From assembly GCA_910589415.1 (NCBI GenBank), contig OU342638.1, positions 38,041,579 through 38,105,578 on the forward strand: a DNA stretch of 64,000 bases, read 5' to 3'. The notes under the pieces are model-generated. The model did no database searches, had not been told where the DNA came from, and was given only the letters and a program-made list of their open reading frames with translations. The DNA is from Malachius bipustulatus. Taxonomy: Eukaryota; Arthropoda; Insecta; Coleoptera; Melyridae. A program made the translations under genes and the position numbers. Positions 13,526 through 26,320 of the stretch are shown here, piece by piece. Every line of letters begins with the position of its first letter. Position 1 is the stretch's first letter.

Positions 13526-13835
13526 CAGGTCAACTCGATTAGCTTTTTTGTCGACAATTCTAATTTTTTTTGATAATTCAGGTTTAGGGGTTATATTTTT
13601 ATTTAACCACGTCATCTTATTAGTGTCTCTCAATCTAGATCAGTTCATTTTTCTGTAACCCAGGTTAGCTCATTTTTTGACAATTTTCCCTGTTTTTTTT
13701 ATTGACAATCCAGGTCAGATCATTTTTAACGATCCACTTCAGCTATTTTTTTAATGATTCATATCAACAAAGAAGATTTTGATGCTTGTTGCTATTTAGA
13801 CGACGTGTGGTATGCCACAAGAGCTCTAATTTAGA
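13526..13835. repeat. second copy of the minisatellite edge
   Basis: The stretch around 13660-13835 (CCAGGTTAGCTCATTTTTTG, then TTTTCCCTGTTTTTTT, then TTTAGACGACGT and TATGCCACA) repeats the sequence at about 12385-12600 in direct orientation, about 1.25 kb away. The composite segment lies between the two copies. Confidence 0.75.
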
Positions 13836-14985
13836 CCGTCATTATTTTCATCCCTTTTTAAATAATTCCTTAACGATTGAGTCGCTTTAATTAACAATAA
13901 TAATTGTTCCAATAACGAACCCGTGCTCATAACGATGATCAACAACCAAACCACGAATAAGATGCCCGAATTTTTGACAATGTTAAAAAAACATTGCAAT
14001 AAGACTTTTTTTAATGCAAACTTCTAAAAAAAACAAAATACGCTTTCGTGGAAAAAAACAACAAACAATCCCACGACACGAAAATAAACCTCAATTAAAA
14101 CCCCCTAAAACCGCTAGACTATAGAAAGGAAAAAAAAAACAAGCCATAAATCACATAAAACGTCCCACTTAGCTCGGTATTCGAGATTCGACTTCCTAAA
14201 CATACGATTTTCCCATAACAAACAAGAATAAGAAACCCTTTCCTGTTTCTGGTGCTGGTGCTGGTGCCACGTCAGCGTCATCGTGAGCGTTTTTATTCCT
14301 CTAATTCTATAATAAGGAGAACCGACGAGAACCGAGACCGACCCTTACATTCATTTTATTTTATTAAAACATCGAGGCAACAAAAACTGCGCGCATGTGT
14401 GCTTGCATGCAGCAGCTCCGGGTCCTGAGAAACACCTAAGAAACGCTCTTTTTACCCCTTTCTCCGGCCCCCTTATTTATTATAAAAACATAAAAGTAAG
14501 CGAATCGTCGTCGCCGTCTGCCCATCTGCATCACCCTTTAGACTTCAGACGAGCCATCACCCTTTCCTGCTCTTTCTATTGAAAAACACGCGGCGGGACG
14601 TCCCTATATAAGGCCCCATACAGGTATACCTATACGCAACGCAACCTACAACACGTAACACCAACATAAAATGTATAAAAAGAGGTAACTTTATACCAGA
14701 TTTTAAACCCTTTGCAGGATAAACACAGCTGCGAAATTTCATTTTATCCGGCAAAGGGTAAATCTCCCTTTGGGTTTTTAGAGATAGATCGGGAATCGGT
14801 GCACGTTCGTTCCGTTCCGTTTTCGATTCGTGATTCGTGTGAGTGTGAGTATTCATCGGAAATTGAATTTCCGCCCTGATACAGGAAACAACTAGGTATA
14901 CTTTACTTACATCCACAGAAGGAAAAGATAATAACAGATTTAAAAAAAAAACATTAATCGCACTATAATAGTGTATTTTTGAGTA
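13836..14985. other. unique stretch with a possible core promoter
   Basis: Unique sequence with A-rich runs at 13990-14150, a GCTGGT triplet run near 14252-14266 and a TATA-like element listed separately. No gene recognised. Confidence 0.5.
14605..14612 (+). promoter_or_regulatory. TATA-like element
   Basis: TATATAAG lies just downstream of a GC-rich segment (CGCGGCGGGACGTCCC). The arrangement resembles a TATA promoter, but no downstream gene is recognisable, so this is inference from the motif alone. Confidence 0.25.
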
Positions 14986-17900
14986 TTCCTATTGCAATTT
15001 TGGAATTTTTCAAGGTCATAAGTTGTCTACTGTGACAATCTTAGCCCCCTAGATTGACAACTGCAGCCTGAAATGGTGCCATTAAAAATTTTTTTTCAAT
15101 TTTTGAAAGAAGACCCTATAGAAGTAACGTCACTTTTAGAAACTTTTTTAAAGGAAAATGAAAAATCCTCAAAAGGTACTACAAGATTGTAAAATTTCGT
15201 TCACTAATCTTGAAACAAAAACATCATGCAAAAAAATAGGAATATCTGCTCCATTTTCTTTATCTTCTTTTTGAATTTTTTTAGGGTTAAAGATTGTTAG
15301 TGTAGTTGTCTATTGTAAAAATTTCAGTTCAATTCCTTCAAAAACAAGCTCATAAACCGGTAAAGAATTTTTGCCCTTCTTCACCATTTTCCTATACCCA
15401 CGCCACTGGATTATGAATAGAAAAAATTAAAAAAAAATTACAACGTAAGTCCGCGTAAAACGTTCCTCCAGTTCTGTTATTTTAATTTCTAAGTTATTTC
15501 TATCTCTTCTTTATAGAGGTTAAAAAAAAACATTTTTTTCGAAAATTGTAAATACCGCCATCTTGAAACGACTCTAAAAATTTTACTGAAAAACAACATC
15601 AATCCACTTCTAATGGAAATCTTACTCCCATGAAAATTTTAGTCCCCTAGATTGAAAATTGCGGCCTGAAATGGTGCCATTAAAACAGCTTTTTTTCGAT
15701 TTTTGAAAGGACCCCCTATAGAAGTAACGTCACTTTTGGAATTTTTTTTAAAGGAAAATGAAAAGTCCTCAAAAGGTACTACAAAATTGAAAAATTTCGT
15801 TCACTAATCTTGAAAAATGAAGCCAGAGTGATTAAAAATTTTTATAAAAATAGAATTACAAAAAAAAAAAATACAAAAATTGGAATATGGACGCCATTTT
15901 TTTTAATCTTTTTTTTTAATATTTTAGGGTCTTAGGATAACTATACTAATAGCCTTTGGGCCCCTAGATTGAAAAGTGCGCTTGAACTGGTGCCTCAAAA
16001 CATTTTTTTTTGAATTTTGAAAGAACACCCTGTATAAATAACGCGATTTTAGGAAACTTTTCTAACAAAAATTAAAAGCCCTCAAAAGATGTACTACACT
16101 ACAAGATTGCTAAATTTCGTTCACTAATCTTGTAAGATAAAGCTATGGGAGCGTTTTTAAAATTTCCAAGAAATAGACATTTAAAAAAAATTAATATCTA
16201 CGCCATTTTTTTTATCTTCTTGTTGAAATTTTTTAGGGTTAAAACTTGTTAGTGTAGTTGTCTACTGTAAAAATTTTAGTTCAATTCCTTTAAAAATAAG
16301 CTCATAAACCGTTAAAGAAATTTAGCCTTTTTCACCATTTTCCTATACCCACGCCACTGGATTATGAGTAGAAAAATATTAAAAAAAAAAAAAAAAAACT
16401 ACACCAACGTAAGTCCGCGTAAAACGTTCCTCCAGTCCAGTTAATTTAATTTCTAAGCTTCTTCTAACTCACATAGAAAAATATTTTTTTCCAAAAATTT
16501 AAATGGCTGCCATTTTAGAAACGGGTCAACCGATTATACTCAAAAACAACATGAAACCACTCCTAATGGATATTTTACTCCCATAAAAAAATAGGTCCCC
16601 TAGATTGAAAATTACGGCCTGAAATGGTGCCTCAAAATCTTTTTTTTCGAATTTTGAAAGGACAGCCTGTATAGCTATCGCGATTTTAGGAAACTTTTTA
16701 AACAAATTTTAAAACTCCTCAAAAGATGCTACAAGATTGAAGAATTTCGTTCACTAATCTTAAAAGATGAAGCTACAGGGGCGATTTTAATTTTTTCCTA
16801 AAATAAACATCATGTAAAAAAAAATGCAATATCGACGCCATTTTTTTTTATCTTCTTTTTTAATTTTTTTAGGGTTAAAGGTTATTAGTATAGTTGTCTA
16901 CTCTAAAAATTTCAGTTCAAATCCTTCAAAAATAGGCTCATAAACGGTTTAGAAATTTCGCCATCTCTACCAATTTTTTTCCTATACCCACGCCACTGGC
17001 TTATTAATAAAAATAATTAAAAAAAATACACTGACATATAGTCCGCGTAAAACGTTCCTCCAGTCTTGTTATGTCTAAGCTTTTTCTATTTCGCATAAAT
17101 ATAAGAAAATAAAATTTTTCCAAAAATTTAAATGGTCGCCATTTTAGAAACGGCTGGAACGATTTTGCTCGAAAGCAACATCAAACCACTCCTAATGGAT
17201 GTCTTACCCTAGATTGAAAATTACGGCTTGAAATGGTGTCATAACAACGTTTTTTTCCGAACTTGGAAAAGACACCCTGTAGAAATATAGCGTCACTTTT
17301 CGAAACTTTTTTAAGAAAAATGACACGTCCTCAAAAAGCACTACAAGATTGTGAAATTTCTTTCACTAATCTTGAAAGATGAAACCACGGAGCATTTTTA
17401 AAATTTCCAAGCAATAAACATCATGTAAAAAAATTGTAATATCTCCGCCATTTTTTTAAATCTTTTTTTTGAAATTTTTTAGGGTTAAAGGTTATGAGTA
17501 TAGTTATCTACTGTAAAAATTTCAGGTCAATTCCTTCAAAAATAAGCTCATAAACCGTTAAAGAAAATCAGCCATTTTCACCATTTTCCTATACGCACGC
17601 CACTGGATTATGAATAGAAAAAAAAAATTACACTAACCCAAGTCCGCGTAAAACGTTCCTCCAGTTCAGTTAATTTAATTTCTAAGTTTCTTCTATCTCA
17701 TATAGAAAAATAAAATTTTTCCCAAAATTTAAATGGCCGCCATTTTGAAACGACTCAAACGGTTTTGTGAATCGTACTCTCATGAATATTTTAGTCTCCT
17801 AAATTGAAAAATGCGGGCAGAAATGGTGCCTCATGGACGTTTTTTTTTTTAATTTGATAGGACACCCTGTAGAAATAACGCGATTTCAGGAAATTTTTTG

Positions 17901-18105
17901 AACAAAATTTGAAAACTCCTCACAAGATACTACAAGATTGCTAAATTTCGTCCACTGATCTTGAAAAATGAAGCTACACAGGAGTAATTTTAAAATTTTA
18001 GAAAAATAGGCCCCATGTAAAAAAAAATTAAATATCGACGCCATTTTTTTATCTTCTTTTTGGAATATTTTAGGGTTAAAGGCTATGAGTATAGTTATGT
18101 AATCC
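14986..18105 (+). repeat. ~640-bp tandem satellite, block 1
   Basis: Units of about 600-640 bp run head to tail, with CGCCACTGG near 15402, 16357, 16995 and 17601. Recurrent parts in order: CCGCGTAAAACGTTCCTCC; ATGGCCGCCATTTT followed by GAAACG; CACTCCTAATGGATAT; CCTAGATTGAAAA; GAAATGGTGCC; GACACCCTGTAGAAATAACG; TTTCGTTCACTAATCTTG; CATCATGTAAAAAAA; TTAGGGTTAAAGG; TGTCTACTGTAAAAATTTCA. The first interval is longer (955 bp) because part of a unit is duplicated. Copies differ by many substitutions, so the block is old. No coding potential is seen. Confidence 0.92.
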
Positions 18106-18198
18106 ACCCACCAAAAGTGTCAATTGAAAAACAACTTTGATGCGAAAAGTTCGGGTCTTTTGGTCGGGCCAGGTATAATCTCCCTTTAATAGAATATA

Positions 18199-19069
18199 TA
18201 TACAGGGTGTCTGCTTAAGGCTGGCCACCGGCTATAACTCGGAAACTAATGGGCCTATAACCTCAAAATAAAAAATTTCCAGACATAAGTGATCACGAGA
18301 AATTCAATGAAAATATTTTCAAGATGGCCGCACTTCCGGAAATACCGAAAGTTGACACCTACTTCGTTATTTTAACGGAAACATCCTGTATATTATTATA
18401 TTTTTTAAATGTCTGAAAAAATCGAGTACAGGTGGTTTTCACAATTGGAATTTAGATTGAGCGGTTTATGAGTTATAAACAAGTGAAAATCGAAAATTTT
18501 CAACTTCAAAGCAGTCTAGAACTAGAACGGCTTAAGATATCTAAAAACGGTTTACATGTCCCTATCTTAACTTTTCTATCCCTATCATAGTATCCTACTA
18601 TGTGGTTTAAATTTTAATACAGGGTGATGAAAAATTGGATAATTTTCATCACCCTGTATTGAAATTTACTCCGCATACTGGGATAAAACGTGCAAAGTTA
18701 GGATAGGGACATGTAAACCGTTTTTGGATATCTTGAGCCGTTCTAGTTCTAGACTGCTTTGAAGTTGAAAATTTTCGATTTTCACTTGTTTATAACTCAT
18801 AAACCGCTCAATCTAAATTCCAATTGTGAAAACCACCTGTATTAGATTTTTTCAGACATTTAAAAAATATAATAATATACAGGGTGTTCAGGTTAAAATA
18901 ACGAAGTAGGTGTCAACTTCCGGTATTTCCGGAAGCGCGGCCATCTTGAAAATATTTTCATTGGATTTCTCGTGATCACTTATGTCTGTAAATTCTTTAT
19001 TTTGAGGTTCTAGGCCCATTAGTTTCCGAGATATAGCCGGTGGCCAGCCTTAAGCAGACACCCTGTATA
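18199..19069. mobile_element. 871-bp palindromic foldback element
   Basis: The left arm from about 18199 (TATACAGGGTGTCTGCTTAA) is repeated in reverse complement in the right arm ending at 19069 (TTAAGCAGACACCCTGTATA), with high similarity over almost the whole length. The centre is near 18634-18640 and is itself a small inverted repeat beginning ATACAGGGTGATG. Arms differ by scattered substitutions, so it is not a perfect hairpin. TA-rich flanks fit a TA target site. No ORF is present. It is best described as a non-autonomous foldback or MITE-like element; the transposase family is not determinable. Confidence 0.85.
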
Positions 19070-20640
19070 ATAGGATTTTTATTTTTTTTATGCAATCTTG
19101 GAATTGGAAAATCTTCATTCACTTATTACTAAATCGTTGTGTATGAATAGTTTTTTTTTTATTCAAACGCGAAGAAAAAATCGAAATTGCAACTTTTAAG
19201 CCTGAAAATTGGAAAATGGCGAGCAAAAATCGGCCATTTTGAAAGAGCCGTAGAAACTTATAGAATTTCATTCATAATTGACAAACCATTACAAAAATTA
19301 CACCAAATATGGTTAGGTATATCACTAAATGTAAGTAATAAAAATAAATCTGGCAACGTTGCACAACAATTATTATGTTTACCGATTCTAGGAATCTGTA
19401 AATTTGGCGAATTTAATAGAAAATGAACCGTCATTTTTAGTCAATTTTATGATACTTTAAACTCATTTTTCTCAATATTTCATGTCTATTCCGCAATTTT
19501 TTTTCAAGATATCGTCTATACTGGTCATAACTTAACGTTTTATGTAAAAATTTTCCCAAAAGCCGGAGTGACGCGTATTATCCACCATCCCCAAAGTACC
19601 TTACCATTAGGTCGATTGGAAAAATTAATGACGGATGAGAAACTGTAAAAGAGAAAATGATCGAGAAAAACACTTACCCACTCGCAATTTTCTCACAATT
19701 TAACAAGCCGACCGTTAAAACTTACAGCTAAGGGCTAATAAGAAACACCAACACCAACACTTCCAACCTCCACACTCTCCCGGTGTCTAAATTTGCAAAT
19801 TTTAATTCTCGCCGTGGAAATGTATAGTACCTAAAGTTCATCAGAGTTCACAATATTAAAGTACCTACCTAAGTAACCACCATAATATTACACACTACCG
19901 ACACACAGAAATTTGGAAACTTTCAGAGAACGAGAAAAGCTACCTGACCTGACCCGACAAGATGGCAGTTCCACGTCACGTTCCACGTAAACAACAGTAG
20001 TACCACTACCAAGTGCGGCCAGTGCGCCGGTGCCTGCTAATAAAAATCGATATTCGGTTCACTGACCTCCTACAACTACTGCCCAGTGCACAGGAATCAA
20101 GTAGTTAGTGTTTTTCTTCCATACAACCCCGTTCAGGGTGGTCCTGTATTTATTATTAGTTGAGTAAAATCCCTGCTCTATTTCATTTATTTCTTCTAGT
20201 AGTTTTTTTTATGAAAATATAATTACCAGAATACCTATGCGACCTTCGTTTTCTTGTAGAGTATGATTTTTTGTCCATCCGAAATGGAATGGTGCAACTT
20301 TTTTTAGCAGTGAAAAATTATTAGAAATATGTGTTTTTTTTTTTAAACATCCATGGCGCTAATAAAGGTACGGTTTGAGCTACGGTAATGAATTTTTCAG
20401 AATGTATTCAAAAAATAAGGGCGCTTCTAGTGGAACTGAGCAAAGTTCGAAAAGTTGAGGTCTTTTTGAGATAATTTCATGATTGAAAAAGTTCATCATG
20501 CGGGAAGCCATATTAATTATTGGGAATAGATATCTGTAGTGAAATTATTCCAGAAAGGCGCAACGTCGTGTGGAAATTTAATTTCGTTTGAAAACGTCCC
20601 GGTTAATAGATTTATAAATTAAATAAACAAAAAATAAAAA
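19070..20640. other. unique AT-rich stretch
   Basis: Between the foldback element and the second 640-bp block. No tandem structure and no recognised gene. A 79-codon open frame at 19187-19426 is not supported by any domain. Confidence 0.5.
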
Positions 20641-23355
20641 AAATTGGAAAACTTTAACAATTTTGTTGGTCCCTTTTCCTATGCCCGCCACTGGCTAACT
20701 TTACTTTAAAAATGCAATTTTTTACACTACCTTTCATAAATTTGAAAAAAAAACTTACAGGGGAGTTTCTAAAACCGAAATTTTGAAATTTTAAAGAAAT
20801 AAACATCATGTAAAAAAATTTGAATATCTCCGCCATTTTTTTTATTTGGTTCTTGAAATTTTTAAGGGTTACAGGTTATTAGTATAGTGGTCTAAAAATT
20901 TCAGTTCAATTTCTTTAAAAATATGCTCATAAATGGTTATAGAAATTTAGCCTTTTTTACCCTTTTCCGATCCACGCCACTGGCCTATTAATGGAAATAA
21001 CGCAAATTTTATTGAATTAATTCAAATTTAAAGTAATTTTCTTCCAATTCTCTTAATTTTATTTCAAAGTTTTTTTCCCATCTTGCTCATACAGGGATTA
21101 AAAAAATATCCAATTTTCCAAAAATATAAATGACCGCCATTTTGAAACTGCAAAAACGATTTTGCTCAAAAACAACTTCAAACCACTCCTAATAGATATC
21201 TTACTCCCATGAAATTTTTAGTTCCTTAGATTGAAAACTGCGGCCTGAAATGGCGGCACAACAAAGTTTTTTTTTTCCGAACTTTGAAAGGACATCCTGT
21301 AGAAATAAGGTCACTTTTGGAAACTTTTTAAAGGAAAATGAAAAGTCCTCAAAAGGTACTACAAGATTGAATAATTTCGTTCACTAATCTTGAAAGATGA
21401 AACTACAGGAGCGTTTTTAAAATTTCCAAGAAATAAACATCATGTAAAAAAAATTGGAAATTCTCCGCCATTTTTTTAAATCTTTGTTTTTAAATTTTTT
21501 AATGTTAAAGGTTATTAGTGTAGTTGTCTACTGTAAAAATTTCAGTCCAATTCCTTCAAAAATGCGCTCATAAATCGTTACAGAAATTACCCTTTTTATA
21601 ATATTTTCCTACCCACGCCACTGGCTTATTAATAGAAAAAATTAAAAAAAAAATTATACTAACGTAAAGCCCGCGTAATACGTTCCTCCAGTTCTGTTAT
21701 TTTAATATCTAAGTTTTTTCTATCTCTTCTTTACAGATGTTAAAAAAAATATATTTTTACAAAAATTTAAATGGCGGCCATTTTGAAACGACTCAAACAA
21801 TTTTGTTCAAAAACAACATCAAACCACTCCCTTAATGGATATATTACTCTCATAAAAATTTTAGTCCTCTAGATTGAAAATTACGGCCTCAAATGGTGGC
21901 ATAAAAAGTTGTTTTTTTCGATTTTTGAAAGGACACCCTGTAGCAGTAACGCCATTTTAGGAAACTTTTTAAACAGAAATTAAAAGTCCTCAAAAGGTGT
22001 TATAAAATTGCAAAATTTCGTTCACTAATCTTGAAAAGTGAAGCTACAGGAGCGATTTTCAAATTTTAGAAAATTAAACATCATGTAAAAAAATTCGAAT
22101 ACCTCCGCCATTTTTTATTTGCTTCTTGAGATTTTTTTAAAGGTTAAAAGTCGTTAACATAGTTGTCTACTGTAAAAATTTCACTTCAATTCCTTTTAAA
22201 ATGCGCTCATAAATCGTTATAGAAATTTAACCTTTTTTACCCTTTTCCCATCCACGCCACTGGCTTATTAATAGAAAAAATTGAAAAGAAATTACACTAA
22301 TGTGAAGCCCGCGTAAAACGTTCCTCCAGTCCAGTTAATTTAATTTCTAAGCTTCTTCTATCTAACATAGAAAAATAAAATTTTTCCAAAAATTTAAATG
22401 GCCGTCATTTTAGAAACGGCTCGACCGATTTTGCTCAAAAACAACATCAAACCACTCCTAATGGATATTTTACTCCCATGAAAATTTTTGTTCACTAGAT
22501 TGAAAACTACGCCCTAAAATTGTGCCACAAAACCTTTTTTTTTTCGATTTTTGAAAGGACACCCTGTACAAGTAACGGGATTTTAGGAAACTTTTCTGAT
22601 AAAAATTAAAGCTCCTCAAAAGCGTACTACAAGATTGTTAAATTTCGTTCACTAATCTTGAAAAATGAAGCTACAGGAGTGATTTTAAAATTTTAGAAAA
22701 ATATAGGCATCATGTGCAAAAAATTGGAATATTCGCGTCATTTTTTTTATCTTCTTTTCGAAATTTTTTAGGGTTAAAGGTTATGAGTATATAGTTGTCT
22801 GCTGTAAAAATTTCAGTTCAATTCCTTCAAAAATGCGCTCATAAATCGTTATAGAAATTTAACCTTTTTTACCCTTTTCCGATCCACGCCACTGACCTAT
22901 TAAAAGAAATAACGCAAATTTTATTGATATACTCAAATTTCAAATAATTTTCTTCCAGTTCTGTTAATAATTTTATTTAAAAGTTTTCCCATATCTTGCT
23001 CATTACAGCAGGGGTTCAAAAAATAGTAAATTTTCCAAAAATTTAAATGGCCGCCATTTTGAAACGGCTCGACCGATTTTGCTCAAAAACAACATCAAAC
23101 CACTCCTAATGGATATTTTACTCCCATAAAATTTTTAGTCCCCTAGATTGAAAACTACGGCCTGAAATGGTGCCACAAAAACCTTTTTTTTCGATTTTTG
23201 AAAGGACACCCTGTAGAAATAACGCGATTTTAGGAATCTTTTCTGACAAAAATTAAAACCCCTCAAAAGGTACTAGTACTACAAGATTGTAAAATAAAAA
23301 TTCGTTATATATCTTGAAAGATGAATCTACAGGAGCGTTTTGAAAATCGTTGAAA
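20641..23355 (+). repeat. ~640-bp tandem satellite, block 2
   Basis: Same family and same orientation as block 1. CGCCACTGG or a one-base variant (CGCCACTGA) falls near 20687 (diverged), 20976, 21611, 22253 and 22896, a period of about 635-643 bp. The PHO/YY1-like palindrome around GGCCGCCATTTTG lies near 21127, 21770, 22399 and 23045, and CACCCTGTA near 21293 (as CATCCTGTA), 21943, 22560 and 23208. The block ends within a unit near 23355. Confidence 0.92.
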
Positions 23356-24185
23356 ACCACTTTTTCACAAAATAAACCAGGTAATTCGCAGAATGTCTAA
23401 AATATTCTAAATTTAATCACCGCATAAAAATACCTACACCAATATGCGATCGACGTGCGAGAATGTTTTTTGTCTTAAATGCAAGAAAAAGTAACATATC
23501 CGGTTCTCACTCTTTTTTTCCCCCGATTCTCACCCCTAGGTCCGGGACGCTGATGGAGAGTGGAGACCGGGACTGGTGCATAGCATACTACACACTATAC
23601 GTAGTACGTGGTACGGCTATGAGCGCAGAGGGGGAGGGAGAGTAAATCGCACCCCCGGAATGCTAAAATAATGATTATAAATGATAGGCAAGTTGGCTCG
23701 GACAGTGCGGAGACGGGCAAAAACACCGCGTGCTAAATGGTTTCAGGAAAAGAAGATTCAGAATCCATTATTTAAATTCCATCCTGCTGGCAGGCTGGCT
23801 GGCTGGCGGGGCGGAAGCCCCGGAGCCCGAGAAAAGACGCAACAGAAGAGACACATTTTTCTTCTTACATTGAGAATTAATGAAATTACCGAAAATACTG
23901 AGGCGAGTGTATCTACAATTCGCAAAAAAAAATACGAAACACTCTGTATAGTGTATAGGGTTAGAGTTTTTATACAGTGTAGAGTATGCAACCAAGAATA
24001 CTGCACTTCTTTGGTATTGCAGAAAATTTCAAGATGAAGTTATTTCCAAAAACGCCTGCAATAATCAGAGAAACACCCCTTCAAAGGGGGTAAGAAAAAA
24101 ATGAGGTTTTTATTTAATTTCTCATTTTTGAAGCAGTAGTAACGTGAAAAAATTGAATTTCCAATAATCCAGAAGATTCTAGAAA
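23356..24185. other. unique island
   Basis: About 0.8 kb of unique sequence, GC-rich around 23520-23640 and with a short GGCTGGCTGGC run near 23790-23810. Overlapping open frames on both strands (for example 23681-24037 plus and 23758-24006 minus) show no recognisable domain. Confidence 0.5.
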
Positions 24186-26320
24186 CGCCGATTTTCTTAT
24201 TCGTCTCACCCTCAGATAAGGCAAAAATTTGACCGAAACTTTACTTTTTTTGGCGCGTCTACCGGCGGAACGGTAAATCTTCCAAAAAACTTTATTTTTT
24301 AAGAAATGTAGGAAATTTTATCTACTTTACTTTAGTATGGAATGAACTTGTTGAAAAAACGCTTCCTTTCTGAGATATAGGCCAAAAACTGAGAAAGTGC
24401 AAACATTTTGACATGAAGTGCAAAAATTAAAAAAAAAGTGCAAAAATTTGGGGAAAAGGTGCAAAAAAAAACAATCTTGCGGGACAAATTTTTTTCAGCA
24501 AGCTTCAAATTCGTGTCCAGCGACCAAAAAAAAATTAGAGGGTAATAAAATAACAACTAATGAGAAATAGCCAAACTTTCCAAAACTCCGCGTAATGGGA
24601 ATGTTTTTTTTTTTGCCTCGTTCTACCGGCGGAACGGTTAGTCGTCCAGAAAAATGTTTTTTATGAGAAATGTGGGAAATTTTCTCTACTTTAATTTTGT
24701 ATAGAATGAACTTGTATAAAAAACACTTCCTTTCTGAGATATAGGCCAAAAACTGAAAAAAGTGCAAAAATTTTGACAAAAAGTGCAAAAATTTTACAAA
24801 AAAGTGCAAAAATTTGGGGAAAAGGTGCAAAAAAAAACAATCTTGCGGGACAAATTCTTTTCAGCAAGCTTCAAATTCGTGTCCAGCGACCGGAAAAAGC
24901 CCAGAGGGTGAGAAAATCAAAACTAAATAGCCAAACTTTCCGAAACTCCGCGCAATGGGAATGTTTTTATTTGGCTGGCTCTACCGGCGGAACGGTTAGT
25001 CTTACAAAAAAATGGTAAGTATGAGAAATGTAGGAAATTTTGTCTACTTTAATTTTCTACAGAATGAACTTGTCGAAAATACGCTTACTTTCTGAGATAT
25101 AGGCCAAAAACTGAGAAAGTGCAAAAATGTTGACATAAAGTGCAAAAATTTAAAAAAAAAGTGCAAAAATTTGGAGAAAAGGTGCAAAAAAACAATCTTG
25201 CGGGACAAATTTTTTTCAGCAAGCTTCAAATTCGTGTCTAGCGACCGGAAAAAAACTCGGAGGGTGATAAAGTAACAACTAATGGGAAATAGCCAAACTT
25301 TCCAAAACTCCGCGTAATTAGAATGTTTTTTTTTTTGCTCGTTCTACCGGCGGAACGGTTAGTCGTTCAGAAAAATGTTTTTAATGAGAAATGTGGGAAA
25401 GTTTCTCTACTTTAATTTTGTATAGAATGAACTTGTATAAAAAACACTTCCTTTCTGAGATATAGGCCAAAAACTGAAAAAAGTGCAAAAATTTTGACAA
25501 AAAGTGCAAAAATTTTACAAAATAGTGCATAAATTTGGGGAAAAGGTGCAAAAAAAACAATCTTGCGGGACAAATTTTTTTCAGCAAGCTTCATATTAGT
25601 GTCCAGCGACCGGAAAAAACCCAGAGGGTGAGAAAATCAAAACTAAATAGCCAAACTTTCCAAAACTCCGCGCAATGGGAATGTATTTATTTGGCTGGCT
25701 CTACCGGCGGAACGGTTAGTCTTACAAAAAAATGGTAAGTATGAGAAATGTAGGAAATTTTGTCTACTTTAATTTTCTACAGATTGAACTTGTCGAAAAA
25801 ACGCTCACTTTCTGAGATTTAGACCAAAAACTTAGAGTCCAAAAATTTGGACAAATAGTGCAAAAACTTCGGAAAAAAGTGCAAAAAAAACAAATTTTTG
25901 GCAGCGAACTTCAGATTCGTGTTCAGCGACCAAAAAAAAAAAAAAACTCAGAGGATGAGGAAATCAAAACTATAGCAAAATTTTCCAAAACCGAAATCCC
26001 CAAGTAATGGGAATATGTTTTTTGGCACCCTTTACCGGTGGAACGGTTAGTCTTCATAAAAAACGTTTCCTATAAGAAATGTAGAAAATTTTATCAACTC
26101 TAATTTTGTATAGAGTGGCCTTGTCAAAAAACCGCTTCCTTTCTGAGATATAGGCCAAAAACTGTAAAAAGTGCAAACATTTAGACAAAAAGTGCAAAAA
26201 TGTTGACAAAAGGTGCAAAAATGTTGACAAAAGGTGCAAAAATATGGGGAAAAAGTGCAAAAAACAATCTTGCGGGCCACATTTTTTCCAGTTAAGTTCA
26301 AATTCGTGTTCAGAGACCAA
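24186..26320. repeat. ~360-bp tandem satellite with nested AGTGCAAAAAT repeats
   Basis: Six units carry TACCGGCGGAACGGTTAGTC or close variants near 24258, 24623, 24982, 25346, 25703 and 26033, giving spacings of about 330-365 bp. Each unit also has CTTTCTGAGATATAGGCC and then a nested run of AGTGCAAAAATTTTGAC-like 18-22 bp repeats, followed by CAATCTTGCGGGACAAATTT. Units two apart are more alike than neighbours (24.62 with 25.35 kb, 24.98 with 25.70 kb), which indicates a dimeric ~720-bp higher-order unit. Confidence 0.93.
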
